A DNA stretch of 64,000 bases from Suillus spraguei (taxonomy: Eukaryota > Basidiomycota > Agaricomycetes > Boletales > Suillaceae): assembly GCA_016800925.1 (NCBI GenBank), contig JABCPU010000028.1, positions 62,001 through 126,000 of the forward strand. Reading direction: 5' to 3'. The translations under genes and the position numbers were made by a program. The notes beneath the pieces were generated by a model, which was given only the letters and a program-made list of their open reading frames with translations, ran no database searches and was not told where the DNA came from. Positions within the stretch are counted from its first letter, which is position 1. Each line of letters opens with the position of its first letter. Shown here in pieces: positions 1 to 9,479 of this stretch.

Positions 1-1
1 T

Positions 2-1135
2 TGCACCCTTTGTCAGCAAATGAAAGCCGATACTCACCCTGTTCGACCTCCCCTTGCCCTGATCCCCTCCTCTGCGACTCGACCCTTTTCTCAGGTCTCT
101 GTCGATCTTATCACTGACCTCCCTGTCTCTGGGGGCTTTGACAGTATCATGGTCGTGGTAGACCATGGCCTTATGAAGGGGGTAATTATTATCCCTTGTT
201 TGAAAACCATCACTTCCGAAGGTGTTGCTAAACTATTTTTGAAACATGTCTACCAACAATTTGGACTCCATGACAAAGTCATCTCGGATCGAGGCCCGCA
301 ATTCCTATCTCACTTCTCCAAGGAGCTTGCCCGACTTCTCAATTACATCATCGCTCCATCTACGGCTTATCACCCACAGACTGATGGTCAAACCGAAAGG
401 CTAAATCAGGAACTTGAAACATATCTATGCATCTATTGCCGCAATAACCCTGAAGAATGGGTAGAACATCTACCAATCGCCGAATTTGTCCACAACCACC
501 GAAAACACGATGCAAGGAATGCATCACCCTTCTATCTGATGATGGGATACGAACCACGCGCTATCCCTCACCTTATCCCTGATTCATCTGTCCCTGCAGC
601 AGAAGATCGAGTATGATCCCTGCAGAAGATAAGAGAAGAAGCAATCGCCTGCCATAACATTGCAATGCAAACAATGGCCGAACGATCCCGAGGAGATAAG
701 TACATTCCATGGAAGATCGGAGATAAGGTTTGGCTATCTGCCGCTAATCTTAGACTCAAACTCCCATCAAGGAAACTTGCGCCTAAACGATACGGACCCT
801 TCCCGATCATCGATGTCTTATTGCCCATCACATTCACACTCAAACTTCCTCCGCAGTGGAAAATTCATCCCACATTCCATGCTTCTGTCTTATTATCCTA
901 TAGCAAAACAGATGTACATGGTCCGAACTTCCCCGAACCACCACCTGACATCATCGAAGAAGAAGAAGAGTATGAAATAGAAGCAATTCTGTCTCACAAA
1001 GGAACTGGCATTCGCCGATGCTATCTCGTTTCCTGGAAAGGATATTCATTGGGAGATAATGAATGGCTCCCAGAAAAGAATTTGAAGAACTCCGCTCGAA
1101 TCTTGAACACTTATAAGAAGCAACACGCCCTCTGA
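2..1135 (+). pseudogene. Gypsy Pol C-terminus: integrase core plus chromodomain, one in-frame stop
   Basis: The frame is already open at position 2 and begins within the integrase HHCC zinc-binding region (CTLCQQ). The DDE core follows: first Asp in SVDLITDLP, second in VISDRGPQF, and the Glu in QTDGQTERLNQELE. A TGA at 614-616 interrupts the frame after EDRV; the same frame then continues through KIREEAIACHN to a chromodomain near the C-terminus (YEIEAIL, YLVSWKGYS, NEWLPEKNL). Integrase inserts the cDNA, and the chromodomain in this family is thought to bind modified histones and bias targeting to heterochromatin. The stop is best explained as CGA to TGA, so this copy cannot make full-length Pol without readthrough. 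Confidence 0.92.
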
Positions 1136-1399
1136 TTGTCCTTCAGTCAATCAACTCGCACTAGCACTTGATCAACTAAACACTACAAATGTCTTTCCCC
1201 ACTGCATACATCACTCCCGTCATTGTTGCCAACAATGACTTCGACTCCGACGCAGAAAACTACGGAACCCTTACCACTGAAATCGATAACACTTCCTACA
1301 TTGAAGCCGCCCTTCTCTGTGAAGGACACGCCCTCGAAATCGAAAGAATCCTCACTGAAAGAGGCGCTTTCCCCGCCTTACTCCTCGTTAACATCATCC

Positions 1400-1404
1400 G
1401 CACC
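1400..1404. repeat. Left target-site duplication GCACC of the solo LTR
   Basis: GCACC directly precedes the TG start of the inserted LTR and recurs at 2730-2734 directly after its CA end. Five base pairs is the usual duplication length for Ty3/gypsy-type integrases. Confidence 0.85.
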
Positions 1405-1469
1405 TGTCATATACCGTACATTCAGGTCTAGATCAAATCCAATCCATGGACATCCAGACACCCAACCTA

Positions 1470-1600
1470 CACATATCTGATCCACCCATCCAATCCAGTT
1501 CACATATCTGATCCACCCATCCACTCCAATCCATATCCATCCATGTCCATATCCAATCCGTGTCCATATCCAATCCGTGTCCATATCCAATCCTAGTTCA
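1470..1600. repeat. Minisatellite-like direct repeats inside the solo LTR
   Basis: Two adjacent units of about 31 bp start with CACATATCTGATCCACCCAT near 1471 and 1502. They are followed by three head-to-tail units of about 18 bp built on TCCATATCCAATCC (about 1546-1600). The unit reads as a GGATATGG motif on the other strand. No coding potential. Confidence 0.8.
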
Positions 1601-1843
1601 TATCCGAACTATTCCCGCGCACCTGCGCATTACCCCTTTTAGAATATACCTGTGTCTCCGGCTTCTGGGTATCTCTGTGCTTCCAGTTCTCGGTGATCTC
1701 TGCCTCCATCTTGATAAGTATTTCATACGAGCTTCATCTCCGAGTTCATAGCCTTATGTCCCGCTGTACTTACTAATGTGTTTCTGTATGCTTCAGACAT
1801 AGCCTCGGACTATCCATACTTACCCTCCAGCATGCTCCTACAG

Positions 1844-1850
1844 TATATAA
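1844..1850 (+). promoter_or_regulatory. TATA box of the solo LTR
   Basis: TATATAA about 440 bp inside the LTR, in the orientation set by its TG...CA ends. It is the expected U3 promoter element of an LTR. No transcription start can be assigned. Confidence 0.5.
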
Positions 1851-1970
1851 ACTTGTAGTACAACTCCTGCAGACCTTAGTCTGATTCATTGTTCCTACTT
1901 CTGTATATTCCTTTGATTACTCTGTATCCTGTTATCATGTCTATATAACTCCATCTCCGTTCTTGCACTT

Positions 1971-2594
1971 GGGCTCTGGCCCTTGTAAGCTTCCAACTCA
2001 GGCCTATGGGATCACTCCCTAGGCCGGAGCTTTGATCCTATGTCATATAATCTTTTCGGACTTCGTCCATCTCCGTCTATCATCTGTTTCACCTCCGACT
2101 CTACTGTTGGTAGTCTTATACTGTCTGTTTCTATTCCGGACCTTGTCCGGAGTAGTCTATACTATCTCTACACCATATCCGGACCTACTCCTCTCTAGTA
2201 GCCAACACTTCCTCTAAGATCCACAGAGCTATGCTCATCTGATCATCTGATCATCTGCTCCTCCGCTCCTCCGTTCCTCCGAGCTCCGGACCTTCGGACC
2301 CCTAGTCCTCTGGATCCATCCTATCCTATCCTCTGACATCTATGAATCATCTTTCCCTCCGGAGCTCTGCTCCTATCCTGCCCTGGACTTTGTCCAGCGG
2401 ACCATCCTTCATCTGTTTGACTTGGAACTTGTTCCAGTAGTGTTACCATTACTCCCTACCTTCCAGAAATAGTTCCGGCGCATTCCCGCGCTCATCCAGA
2501 AGTCCATCGGAGCTCTGTCGAGCTATCCTGCCTTAGAGTTCATCCGGACCCTCCATCCGGACTCCACCAGAACTCTCCCTTGGACTTCATCCAA
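1971..2594. repeat. Array of short hairpins within the solo LTR
   Basis: About ten small inverted repeats are packed in 624 bp. Examples: GGGC/GCCC (1971-1982), GGCCTA...TAGGCC with an inner GGGA/TCCC (2001-2025), GGAC-TTC-GTCC (2058-2068), TCCGGAC-CTT-GTCCGGA (2135-2151), GAGC-TAT-GCTC (2226-2236), GGAGC-TCT-GCTCC (2361-2373), CTGGAC-TTT-GTCCAG (2383-2397), TGGAAC-TT-GTTCCA (2423-2436) and TTGGA...TCCAA (2580-2594). Loops are mostly 2-5 nt and pyrimidine-rich on this strand. See the findings list. Confidence 0.75.
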
Positions 2595-2729
2595 AATTAA
2601 GGGCACATACTCGGGTAAGGGGCACAGCGTACGAGCTGAGGCCAAGCCCCTTTGACTTACAACCCTCTGGTACAACCTCATGTAAGACCAGGACTTCTTA
2701 CTAATCTCTGGTTTTGCATGGTCGTAACA

Positions 2730-2734
2730 GCACC
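2730..2734. repeat. Right target-site duplication GCACC of the solo LTR
   Basis: Identical to 1400-1404. The interrupted ORF resumes at 2735 (GCA GCC CTT) in the same frame. Confidence 0.85.
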
Positions 2735-4225
2735 GCAGCCCTTATCGAAACAACTGCCAACGAGACCACAGAGCTCACATACCGCCATCGCCTCCTTCAT
2801 CTTCAAAAATGCATTCATTCTTATGCTATGCTGCTGCTTCCCAGTACTTTTAAGAGCGATGTTGAGGAAGCTATTCACATTGTGGCCGAACGTCGAGCAG
2901 GTATTGCTCGACCTCCCTCTCCGCAGGAAGATATGCCACTTCCTATTCCAACATCCTCTTCTTCGCACATCTATTCTAGTACTGGCGCCCTTGCTGGCTT
3001 ATGCACTGCTGTCCAAGAAATTGGACAGCTCACCAACACAGTCGTCGAAACCATCCAGCAATCAGTCGCTGAAACTAGAGCGGCTAGAAACTTAGTCGAG
3101 GAGGCCATTACTGATCTGCAACAAACACAAGCCGACCTCGCCTTTCCACGAACCCCATCCCTGATTCAACAATCAACTTCATCGCCCCTTGCTATAGTCT
3201 CCCATGATCATCCTGCGTGGCTATATGTACACTCAAAAAACTGTCCACATGAGTCATCATTTTATAAGCCTTATATCTCCACCATATCTCCGCCGATTCC
3301 CACGGTATAGGGCTCAAATAAAAGCCCTGAAGCCATACTACAATGTGGTATAAGTATGTCCTTGAGGAATTTGTTCATTCTCACACAATATCATAGATAG
3401 TGAAAAATGTCAAAACATGCGGACAGTTTTTTGAGCCACTGTATGAGCTGTGTACGGAAGAACAATGTGAAGCTGCAAAAAGGTTAGGAATTCCTGTTGC
3501 AGAATTAGTAGCACTCGGCCCTCGACTTCACGACCTTCACATTCACCCTCCCATGTCCATTCTGTCATCATTTGGTCCAATGGATCCTGTTCCGCCAGTC
3601 TTAGTAAAAGACTTCGGCATAACTTCTCCTTCTTCCTCTAATGAGCTTCTTGCGGTTGCCAAACAAGCAACTACTCCTGACCTTCCCATGTCGGCATACA
3701 CTCTCACTCCTACCCAGCAGGCGCAACTTAGGCGCGACAACACCCTTGCCTTAAAACGAATGAAACAGAATAAAGGGAAGAAGCGCGCCAGATCCACTAG
3801 TCCCAAACCCATCATTTCGCCATCACCATTATGCAAGTCCATTTCCAATCCCGATGAAAATATGAAATGTCGTGTCTGTGGACTACTTGGACACCATCAA
3901 AAGAATTGTGCGGAATATCAGTGCAAAGTTTGCAGATATTGGTCGCCTACCCATCTATCCATTTATTGTCCTCAACGAGTCGGAACTCCTCCGTTTACGT
4001 TAACCTGGAAAGATGACGGATTCTACGACGCACTTCGTTCTTGAAAACAACAGCTTGACGATGAACGAATCCAAGCAGAGAAAAGAAGGGATGCGAAACG
4101 ACGCGCCAGTGCCGAAGAAGCCGCATATATGAGAAGTGGATCTTTCGCTGATGAGGACTATGAATATAGTGATGACCCTATTTACTATGTGAACCAGAGT
4201 GAGTAAAGCCGGTGACTTTACGTAT

Positions 4226-4238
4226 AAAAAGGGGGTAA
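4226..4238 (+). promoter_or_regulatory. Polypurine tract of the gypsy element
   Basis: AAAAAGGGGGTAA lies immediately before the TGTTACA start of the LTR. This is the expected primer site for plus-strand cDNA synthesis and marks the following repeat as the 3' LTR. Confidence 0.85.
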
Positions 4239-4715
4239 TGTTACAATTGTACGTGCCCCTATTCATTTTCTCTTTGCTTCCTTACTTGTATATCATGTCA
4301 CATGACTCTGACTCATATGCTCAACACATCTGTACTATAGTTGCCTTCCTTATTTGGATACGCACCTACTTTCCCACACCTCTCTTGGTCTGTGCGCACA
4401 TATTGGTTTATTTAAGCACATTGTACTTGTAGTAGATTCTTTACTTTAATCTTACTGGGTTTTACCTGGAACTTCCTTCGCTTAGGTCTCCAACCTAAGT
4501 CGTCCTTGAATCGTCTCTAAGTCTAAGCACTCCTTAGTCTTAGTCTCCATTCTCGTAGAACCTCTTAGACTTGTCTTTGAGGCCGAACCCTTGATCGTAC
4601 TCGGAACGCGTTCCTTGTACTTTCACCTTGTCCTCTTTTGGACATTGTAAGAACTTCCCAGCAGACTGTCTGCGTCTTTTCACTGTCGCTGGTGACGCCA
4701 CCCCAGTTTGTAACA
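4239..4715 (+). repeat. 3' LTR of the gypsy element (477 bp)
   Basis: Begins TGTTACA and ends TGTAACA (4709-4715), giving perfect short inverted termini, and is preceded by a polypurine tract. The matching 5' LTR would lie left of the window, so LTR-LTR divergence cannot be read. The first bases after it (TCCAG, 4716-4720) are the presumed target duplication, but the partner copy is outside the window. Confidence 0.88.
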
Positions 4716-4774
4716 TCCAGATGTCCATGAAATTTGATCTGATCTGGACCTGAATGTATGGTATATGACAGTAT
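4716..4774 (-). repeat. Truncated copy of the solo-LTR family, opposite orientation
   Basis: Read on the - strand from 4773 this begins TGTCATATACCATACATTC and matches the first about 55 bp of the solo LTR at 1405 with a few substitutions and one short indel. It stops exactly at the gypsy 3' LTR edge. The simplest reading is that the gypsy element inserted into a minus-oriented LTR of this family, and another member later inserted into the gypsy element. Confidence 0.75.
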
Positions 4775-5844
4775 TCCACCCTCCTGTCTTATGAAGACAG
4801 GCATTACAGTCGCAGACATAGATAGTGGTGCTGTTGTCAAATCTGTGTGTGCCAGCTTTGATAGAGTCTATAGCAGATTTGGACTTAGCAATATTTCGAA
4901 GGTTGATGCAATCTGATCTAGGCATGCACAAATTATGATCAAATTTTCCAAATGTGCAAAATTTGATTGTAATTTGCATAGCATATGTTGCAAAATGAGA
5001 TGCATGTTTGAGAATGTTGCACTTTGCATTTAATTTCACATTTTGCAAATTTGTCATCTCAAATTATTTAGATTTGTATCTACCTCAATTTGTATTGATT
5101 TGTCTATTGCTACCTATCTACCTATATTTTGTCAATTCTACTGGGTCTCAAGTTCAAATCCTGACATTGACAGTTTAAAATATCAAATGTGCGAATTTAT
5201 TTTGCATTATTTACTAAATGAAGCTGTGTTACTGTGGGCTCTGTGGCACACTGGGAGGTTCTGTATAGGGCTGTACAGAAAAAAAAGAACTGCACAGAGG
5301 GGACCAAGCTGTGACACTGTGGAACTGGACAGCTTTGTACAAACCTGTACAGAACATTTTAGTTTACATTGTGCATGCCATGTCAAGCAAGGCAAATTAT
5401 GTCAGCAGATATTGCTGGCATTAGTGGCCCCAAATGGAAGGATACCATCTATTTTAATCAATCTACACTTAGATCGGAGGTCTCATGTTGTTTTAGGGCA
5501 AGCAGAGTCCCCCAGCTTCATGCCCAGGGGACTCAATCACATTTTATTACAGTCTGGGTTGTTCAGAATACAAAATACACAATAGGTGTAAAGAAATGAG
5601 AATTGCAAGAAAGAAATAAGGAGACTAACTAGATAAAATTTTGAGGCACAAGTCTTGAGAGTAATGAAATGAATTTGAAGCTCATAAGGTACAAGACTAG
5701 CCCGTGATGATATGAACTTGAAGCTTGTAATGATACAAGCTTTCAAGTTCTAAGAATGCTAAAGGGCTATTTATTTTTATTTTTATTTTCAAAGATTAGC
5801 ATGCAGATGAGATGACAAATATATGAAATGAATCAGACAAATAT
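4775..5844. other. AT-rich transposon debris, no intact gene
   Basis: No ORF here shows a recognisable domain. The sequence is AT-rich and nearly lacks CG dinucleotides, like the decayed element to its right, and probably includes that element's 3' end. A tRNA-like B-box string (AGTTCAAATCC near 5149) is not supported by a cloverleaf. Confidence 0.6.
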
Positions 5845-6640
5845 TATGGTGTGCAAGCTGTGCCATGCAGAAGTGCATGCAGTACAAAAGGTTGTTGATG
5901 AATGTACTTGTTAAATTCATCAGAGGACCATTGGCCAGAAGCTCAAATCAAATCCAGTACCATGCCAGCTGTTGCAAGCACCATAGCTCCTCCTGCTCTC
6001 AAGGAGTGACCCAAAAATTCTGTACCACCAAAATGATGCAAATGTCAAAAAAACCAAGAGCACATTGGTATTGTACCTGCACCAGTCACCCACAAGGCTG
6101 GATGGTGCAAGAAGCAACCATCTCAATTTGTGAGATAACACTGGAGATGCACAAGCAGATCAATCTGTGACTCAGGTGTAGCAAACACAATGATTTTGAA
6201 AATGGTACCCAAGCTGTCATTCTTTTGATAAGGTAGAGAGTATTGGAATGATGTAGAATCATGGGACAGCATGTGACAATGTGAGACCTCTTTATAATTT
6301 TGAAGTTTGACTGCATCTGGCCAGGTTAATTTTCCCAGATATCATAGGCTGTAGAAATATGTCAAAAGCATTGCAACAAATAAATCTTCATCATAGCCCA
6401 GAGTGGGGAGATTCCTAATGAGTCAAACAATGTGTATGAAGTCATCTTGGCCAAGGGGTAATTTTCTTTGCACAGGTTTAGACAAATGACACTTACAACC
6501 TTGTAGTGTGCATGCGACCAGCAGAGTATGATGTGCATTATGCACATCAGGATACAAGACTTCCAGATGATTTGCAATTCCAGAAAGATAATTGTCCATG
6601 GAATGTGGTTCAATGTAATGCATGAGCCAAACAACATAGT
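5845..6640 (-). pseudogene. Tyrosine recombinase of a decayed DIRS-type retroelement
   Basis: Read on - the segment shows the fungal retroelement tyrosine-recombinase pattern. An N-terminal SAM-like part lies near 6623-6423 (HYIEPHSMDNYLSGIANHLE). A central barrel segment near 6310-6150 starts LQNYKEVSHCHM. The catalytic C-terminus at about 6020-5850 has GHSLRAGGAMVLATAG (the H-x-x-R box), ASGQWS, and the nucleophile Tyr in SSDEFNKYIH. Several stops interrupt one continuous frame, including a TGA between DLI and ASGQ and a stop after QCYLTN. Such enzymes circularise or integrate the element DNA by Y-recombination. The gene is dead. Confidence 0.75.
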
Positions 6641-6909
6641 AAGAAAGTGTATCTGGTAAGGGATTAATTTGTCAATGATGAAGTTGACAAAATGTAATAT
6701 AGGAATTTAAATGAGAATCATACACAGCTGACATTGATGGTTCAATAGCAAATCCTAGTGCAATTGAGCACTCTCATAAGAGATGCTCATCAGTCCAGGC
6801 TTCCCAAATGGGTTGCCTGGATGTTTGGCCCATGGCCATCATTTTTTGATCACCCCCAGTGCATCCCAAGGGGTTCAAAGTCATATATCTGATATTCATG
6901 CAGTGACCA

Positions 6910-8074
6910 TCAAAAACCTCTCCTGGCAAACAAGCATAGATGTACTACAAGAGCTGCTTTGTTGTCTTCTGGTAGAGTAGCTGTCATTTTATTCAGGTCA
7001 ATGTCAAACCCGATGATCATTAAAGAGGAACTGAAAAGCTGCTTGGCATGTTCATGCAGAAGCCCTATTTCATCCCACATCTGCAGCAAACATACATGTT
7101 TGCTTAGCAGAGAAGGAACATTGATAGGGTGCATAGTACAGATGGTTGGATGTGAGTTCAAATGAAAATGAGTCGTCCGTGTATGTCTTTAGAGCATCAA
7201 TCAGGATCAAATGAATCACGATCCAGGCAACAAGAGACATGAATGAAATGCATACTTCAGGTGAGCCTCTTCCCCAAAAATTATTGTTACGATCAATGTA
7301 TCATTCTCCTTTAACAGTCAAGATCTGCTTGACCTGCCAGTAATAGTGCATAGGTTGGTGCCAAAAAGCCTGTAAAACATCAGATTTGAACATGATGAGC
7401 TCATCATGAGGATGTAACTCGCAAAACTGGAGTAGGGATGCCCCAAGTGAATGTAAGCTGTTGAGTTTAGTGCCTCTGATAGAATCTGACTCAATCATAG
7501 AGTTAAGGGAGAAATCACCAGCCATGTGATCTACAACTAGGTGCAGCTTGTCAGAGTTTGGTTTAGGTAACATGTGCATCAGAACACTGTACATTCCCAG
7601 CAAAAACTCTGTGCCAAAACTCTCTGATACTTGCCCTTGATGGATTTCTTCCTGTAATTGAGTCTCAATGAACACTAATTGTTCATTGGTTTTGTGGCAC
7701 GTGTGCATTGAATTGTTGTTGATTGATGGGTAAGAATTATCTGGTATATCTGCCCAAGGCCAAAACCCTTGACAAAGTGCATGACAGACAGATAAAATGA
7801 AAGGTTGATCTGGATGGTCGACTAACAAAGACTAAAATTTATCCACATTAATTGGACAAATGATTTTGAATAACTCCAGCCAGAGTGCAACAGTGCAAGC
7901 TGCATCACTGTTATGGAGTTCCTGAGGTACATCAGGCACTGGGTCTACATACTCTGTAGACCAGGCTGTTGGAATAAAACTTGCATCTAAAGGTGACCAT
8001 ATTAAACCATGACAATGATATGAATGTTTGAGCAGACATTGTGACTCATTTTCATTTTGCATGTGAGTCTTCAA
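6910..8074 (-). pseudogene. Reverse transcriptase of the decayed DIRS-type retroelement
   Basis: Fragments on - carry the RT pattern of the same element type as the recombinase to the left. LHLVVDHMAGDFSLNSMI and FKSDVLQAFWHQPMH lie at 7301-7828 (fingers/palm), and WDEIGLLHEHAKQLF followed by IIGFDIDLNKMTATLP at 6910-7161 (thumb/connection side). An upstream segment, LIWSPLDASFIPTAW, is at 7832-8074. The parts are separated by stops and a gap around 7164-7300 where the YxDD-containing palm would be expected. About 6,640-6,910 should hold the RNase H region but shows only scraps. Confidence 0.72.
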
Positions 8075-8086
8075 TATGTCTCATTT

Positions 8087-8605
8087 TCATATGCTTTCAC
8101 CCACAGAAATGTCCATCTTGCTTGAAGGAGCAGATATGTGTATATTGACAAGAGGCTGCACTGTGTGTACATTCCCTGGCATTCCACTTTCTACAGGGAT
8201 CTCGCTCTTCACCAGAACTGGAAGAACCCATTGATTTAAACTTTGGATCTGATGGATCATTGTGTTGTCTCCCATCTGTGTTGAAGTGTGAGAATATAAG
8301 GTCTTATTCACAAAAGTCAGTAAGCTCAAGTCTTCATGAGGATCTGACCCTATTTCTGATGGCTTTATCAAAACAGATGACTCATCCATGGGTGGAAGGA
8401 TTGGCCTGGGCAAAAAAATTGGAGATGAAAGTAAAATATCCATTGAGCTCAGCCCTCTCTATGAGGGAAGGTGAATTTAATGGCTTTGGCTGCTTTGTTC
8501 CATGCTGCATATCAATCTGAATCTGTGGAGATTTTCTTAGACACTGTCTCTGAGATTCCATACTTGATTTCAACTCCTCCAATAACTTCAGTTTGTTTGT
8601 CAGCC
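8087..8605 (-). pseudogene. 5' ORF remnants (gag position) of the decayed element
   Basis: ORFs at 8087-8443 and 8382-8582 overlap in different frames on -. An ATG at 8605 (MADKQTEVIGGVEIKYG) directly follows the putative terminal region and soon hits a stop. They lie upstream of the RT where a gag-like ORF is expected. No zinc knuckle or named domain is visible, so the assignment rests on position only. Confidence 0.4.
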
Positions 8606-8621
8606 ATTTGAGAAGAGGAGA

Positions 8622-9228
8622 TGTGTTAGCAACCTGGCCAGGCGCTAAGGAACTTGAGTGGTGTCTGCGTCAGGTGCTCCTTAAGGAGCAGTCAGCCTGT
8701 GCATATCAGTCTCCTAGTGTGGAGTGCGCTAGTTGCATTTGTTGGAGGTAGGCGCTGTGCACTGTCTCACAACCTACATTACAAAGACAAGGTTCTATGA
8801 TGATCAAAGACGTAGAAGTGATGAGCTTCTATGAAGTTCCAATATAGATGAAAAGCTCATCAAAAGAAGTTCAGGGTTCAAGATCAAGTAGATTCAAGTT
8901 AAAGAAGTACAAAGGCTATCTGTCCATATTTATATGTAGATTGAAGTGGAGCATGAATACCAGAGTTAGCACAGATTAGGTATGAAGTCAGATAGCCAAT
9001 AGAGAGATGCATGCTCATGGATGAGTCAGAGGTGTATGAGCCAATGAAAGCACACACACGTGAAAGGGAGTCATAAGTGTGGAGCCAAAAGATAAAGGGT
9101 ATGAGCCAATGAGGTGATGCACAAGTCAAGAAAGGTAACAAAGAGAAAGAGATAATGCATAGGACAATACCAGTTGTAGTCCAAGAGCCAATGAGTCCTG
9201 AGTACATCAGGAAATTCACACATTCCTT
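8622..9228 (-). repeat. Putative 5' terminal/promoter region of the decayed element
   Basis: Read on - this starts TGTGTGAATTTCCTG (from about 9224), contains a TATAAATA-like box at about 8929-8937, ends TTGCTAACACA, and is followed within 20 bp by an ATG. It behaves like an LTR or a DIRS-type terminal repeat driving the leftward element. No second copy was found near the element's 3' end, so the repeat nature is unproven. Confidence 0.45.
9203..9228 (+). repeat. Left arm of a 26-bp perfect inverted repeat
   Basis: Begins TACATCAGGAAATTC; its exact reverse complement lies at 9454-9479. Similarity continues inward for about ten more bases with C/T differences (GCACGTCAAGG versus GCATGTTAAGG). 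Confidence 0.85.
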
Positions 9229-9453
9229 GACGTGCCCTTATGCGGACTTATTTACACTTAACTGCCTTGGTGAAATTGAATCTACTTGTCCAAAATTTCA
9301 ATGTGAATGAATTCAGAAAAAAAAAGTTGAGATATATTAATATACATGTTTTATTGTATTTCGCACTCAAAAAATATAAGATATGCCAGGTGAATGATGT
9401 GAGAGAGAGCAAACAAGTTTTGAGATAAGTGAGTTAAGCTGATTAAGCATGTT

Positions 9454-9479
9454 AAGGAATGTGTGAATTTCCTGATGTA
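9454..9479 (-). repeat. Right arm of the 26-bp inverted repeat
   Basis: Reverse complement of 9203-9228. The 225 bp between the arms is AT-rich and non-coding. Sequence outside the two arms is unrelated, so two different elements may share only their terminal bases and be arranged head to head. Confidence 0.85.

Larger units (their letters stand above)
1405..2729 (+). mobile_element. Solo LTR (1,325 bp) nested in the gypsy element, TSD GCACC
   Basis: The segment starts TGTCATATACC and ends TCGTAACA, i.e. TG...CA termini with TGT/ACA mini-inverted ends. It is flanked by identical 5-bp copies of GCACC at 1400-1404 and 2730-2734. Excising the segment and one GCACC rejoins the host ORF in frame (ILTERGAF...NIIRT to AALIETT), which independently confirms the ends. 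It contains no ORF of substance, a TATATAA box at 1844-1850, short direct repeats near its 5' end and an array of small hairpins. It therefore looks like a solo LTR left by LTR-LTR recombination. The parent family is not identified. Confidence 0.88.
1189..4206 (+). pseudogene. Extra ORF downstream of gypsy pol, zinc-knuckle protein, disrupted by solo LTR
   Basis: An ORF starting at ATG 1189 (MSFPTAYITPVIVANND) runs to 1404, where a 1,325-bp LTR is inserted. Joining 1404 to 2735 keeps the frame and leads into AALIETTANETTELTYRH and on to about 3310. A further zinc-knuckle segment occupies 3400-4044 in another frame, so there is at least one frameshift between about 3200 and 3394. It carries two Cys/His clusters (CRVCGLLGHHQKNC and CKVCRYWSPTHLSIYC). 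After a TGA at 4042-4044 the frame continues through a charged tail (RRDAKRRASAEEAA) to TAA 4204-4206, only 32 bp before the LTR. The position, between chromodomain and 3' LTR, is where retroviruses carry env, but the protein looks nucleic-acid binding and has no membrane segment. Function unknown. Confidence 0.7.
1..4715 (+). mobile_element. Ty3/gypsy chromodomain retrotransposon, 3' portion
   Basis: This is the right-hand part of a Ty3/gypsy (chromovirus-type) LTR retrotransposon; gag, protease, RT and the 5' LTR lie outside the window. Visible in order are the integrase with C-terminal chromodomain (2-1135), an additional ORF with zinc knuckles (1189-4206), a polypurine tract (about 4226-4235) and a 3' LTR (4239-4715). 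The coding parts carry in-frame TGA codons at 614-616 and 4042-4044, both readable as CGA-to-TGA changes, and a second LTR has landed in the extra ORF. The copy is therefore dead. Class assignment rests on the integrase and chromodomain motifs and the LTR/PPT signature. Confidence 0.9.

Noticed and set aside
1500..1600. Telomere- or CRISPR-like array
   Set aside because: Units are head-to-tail without spacers and lie inside an LTR; the GGATATGG-type motif is not a telomere repeat, and CRISPR does not occur in fungi.
5130..5175. tRNA- or SINE-like B box (AGTTCAAATCC)
   Set aside because: No D-arm, anticodon arm or acceptor pairing could be built around it; the T stem has a mismatch.
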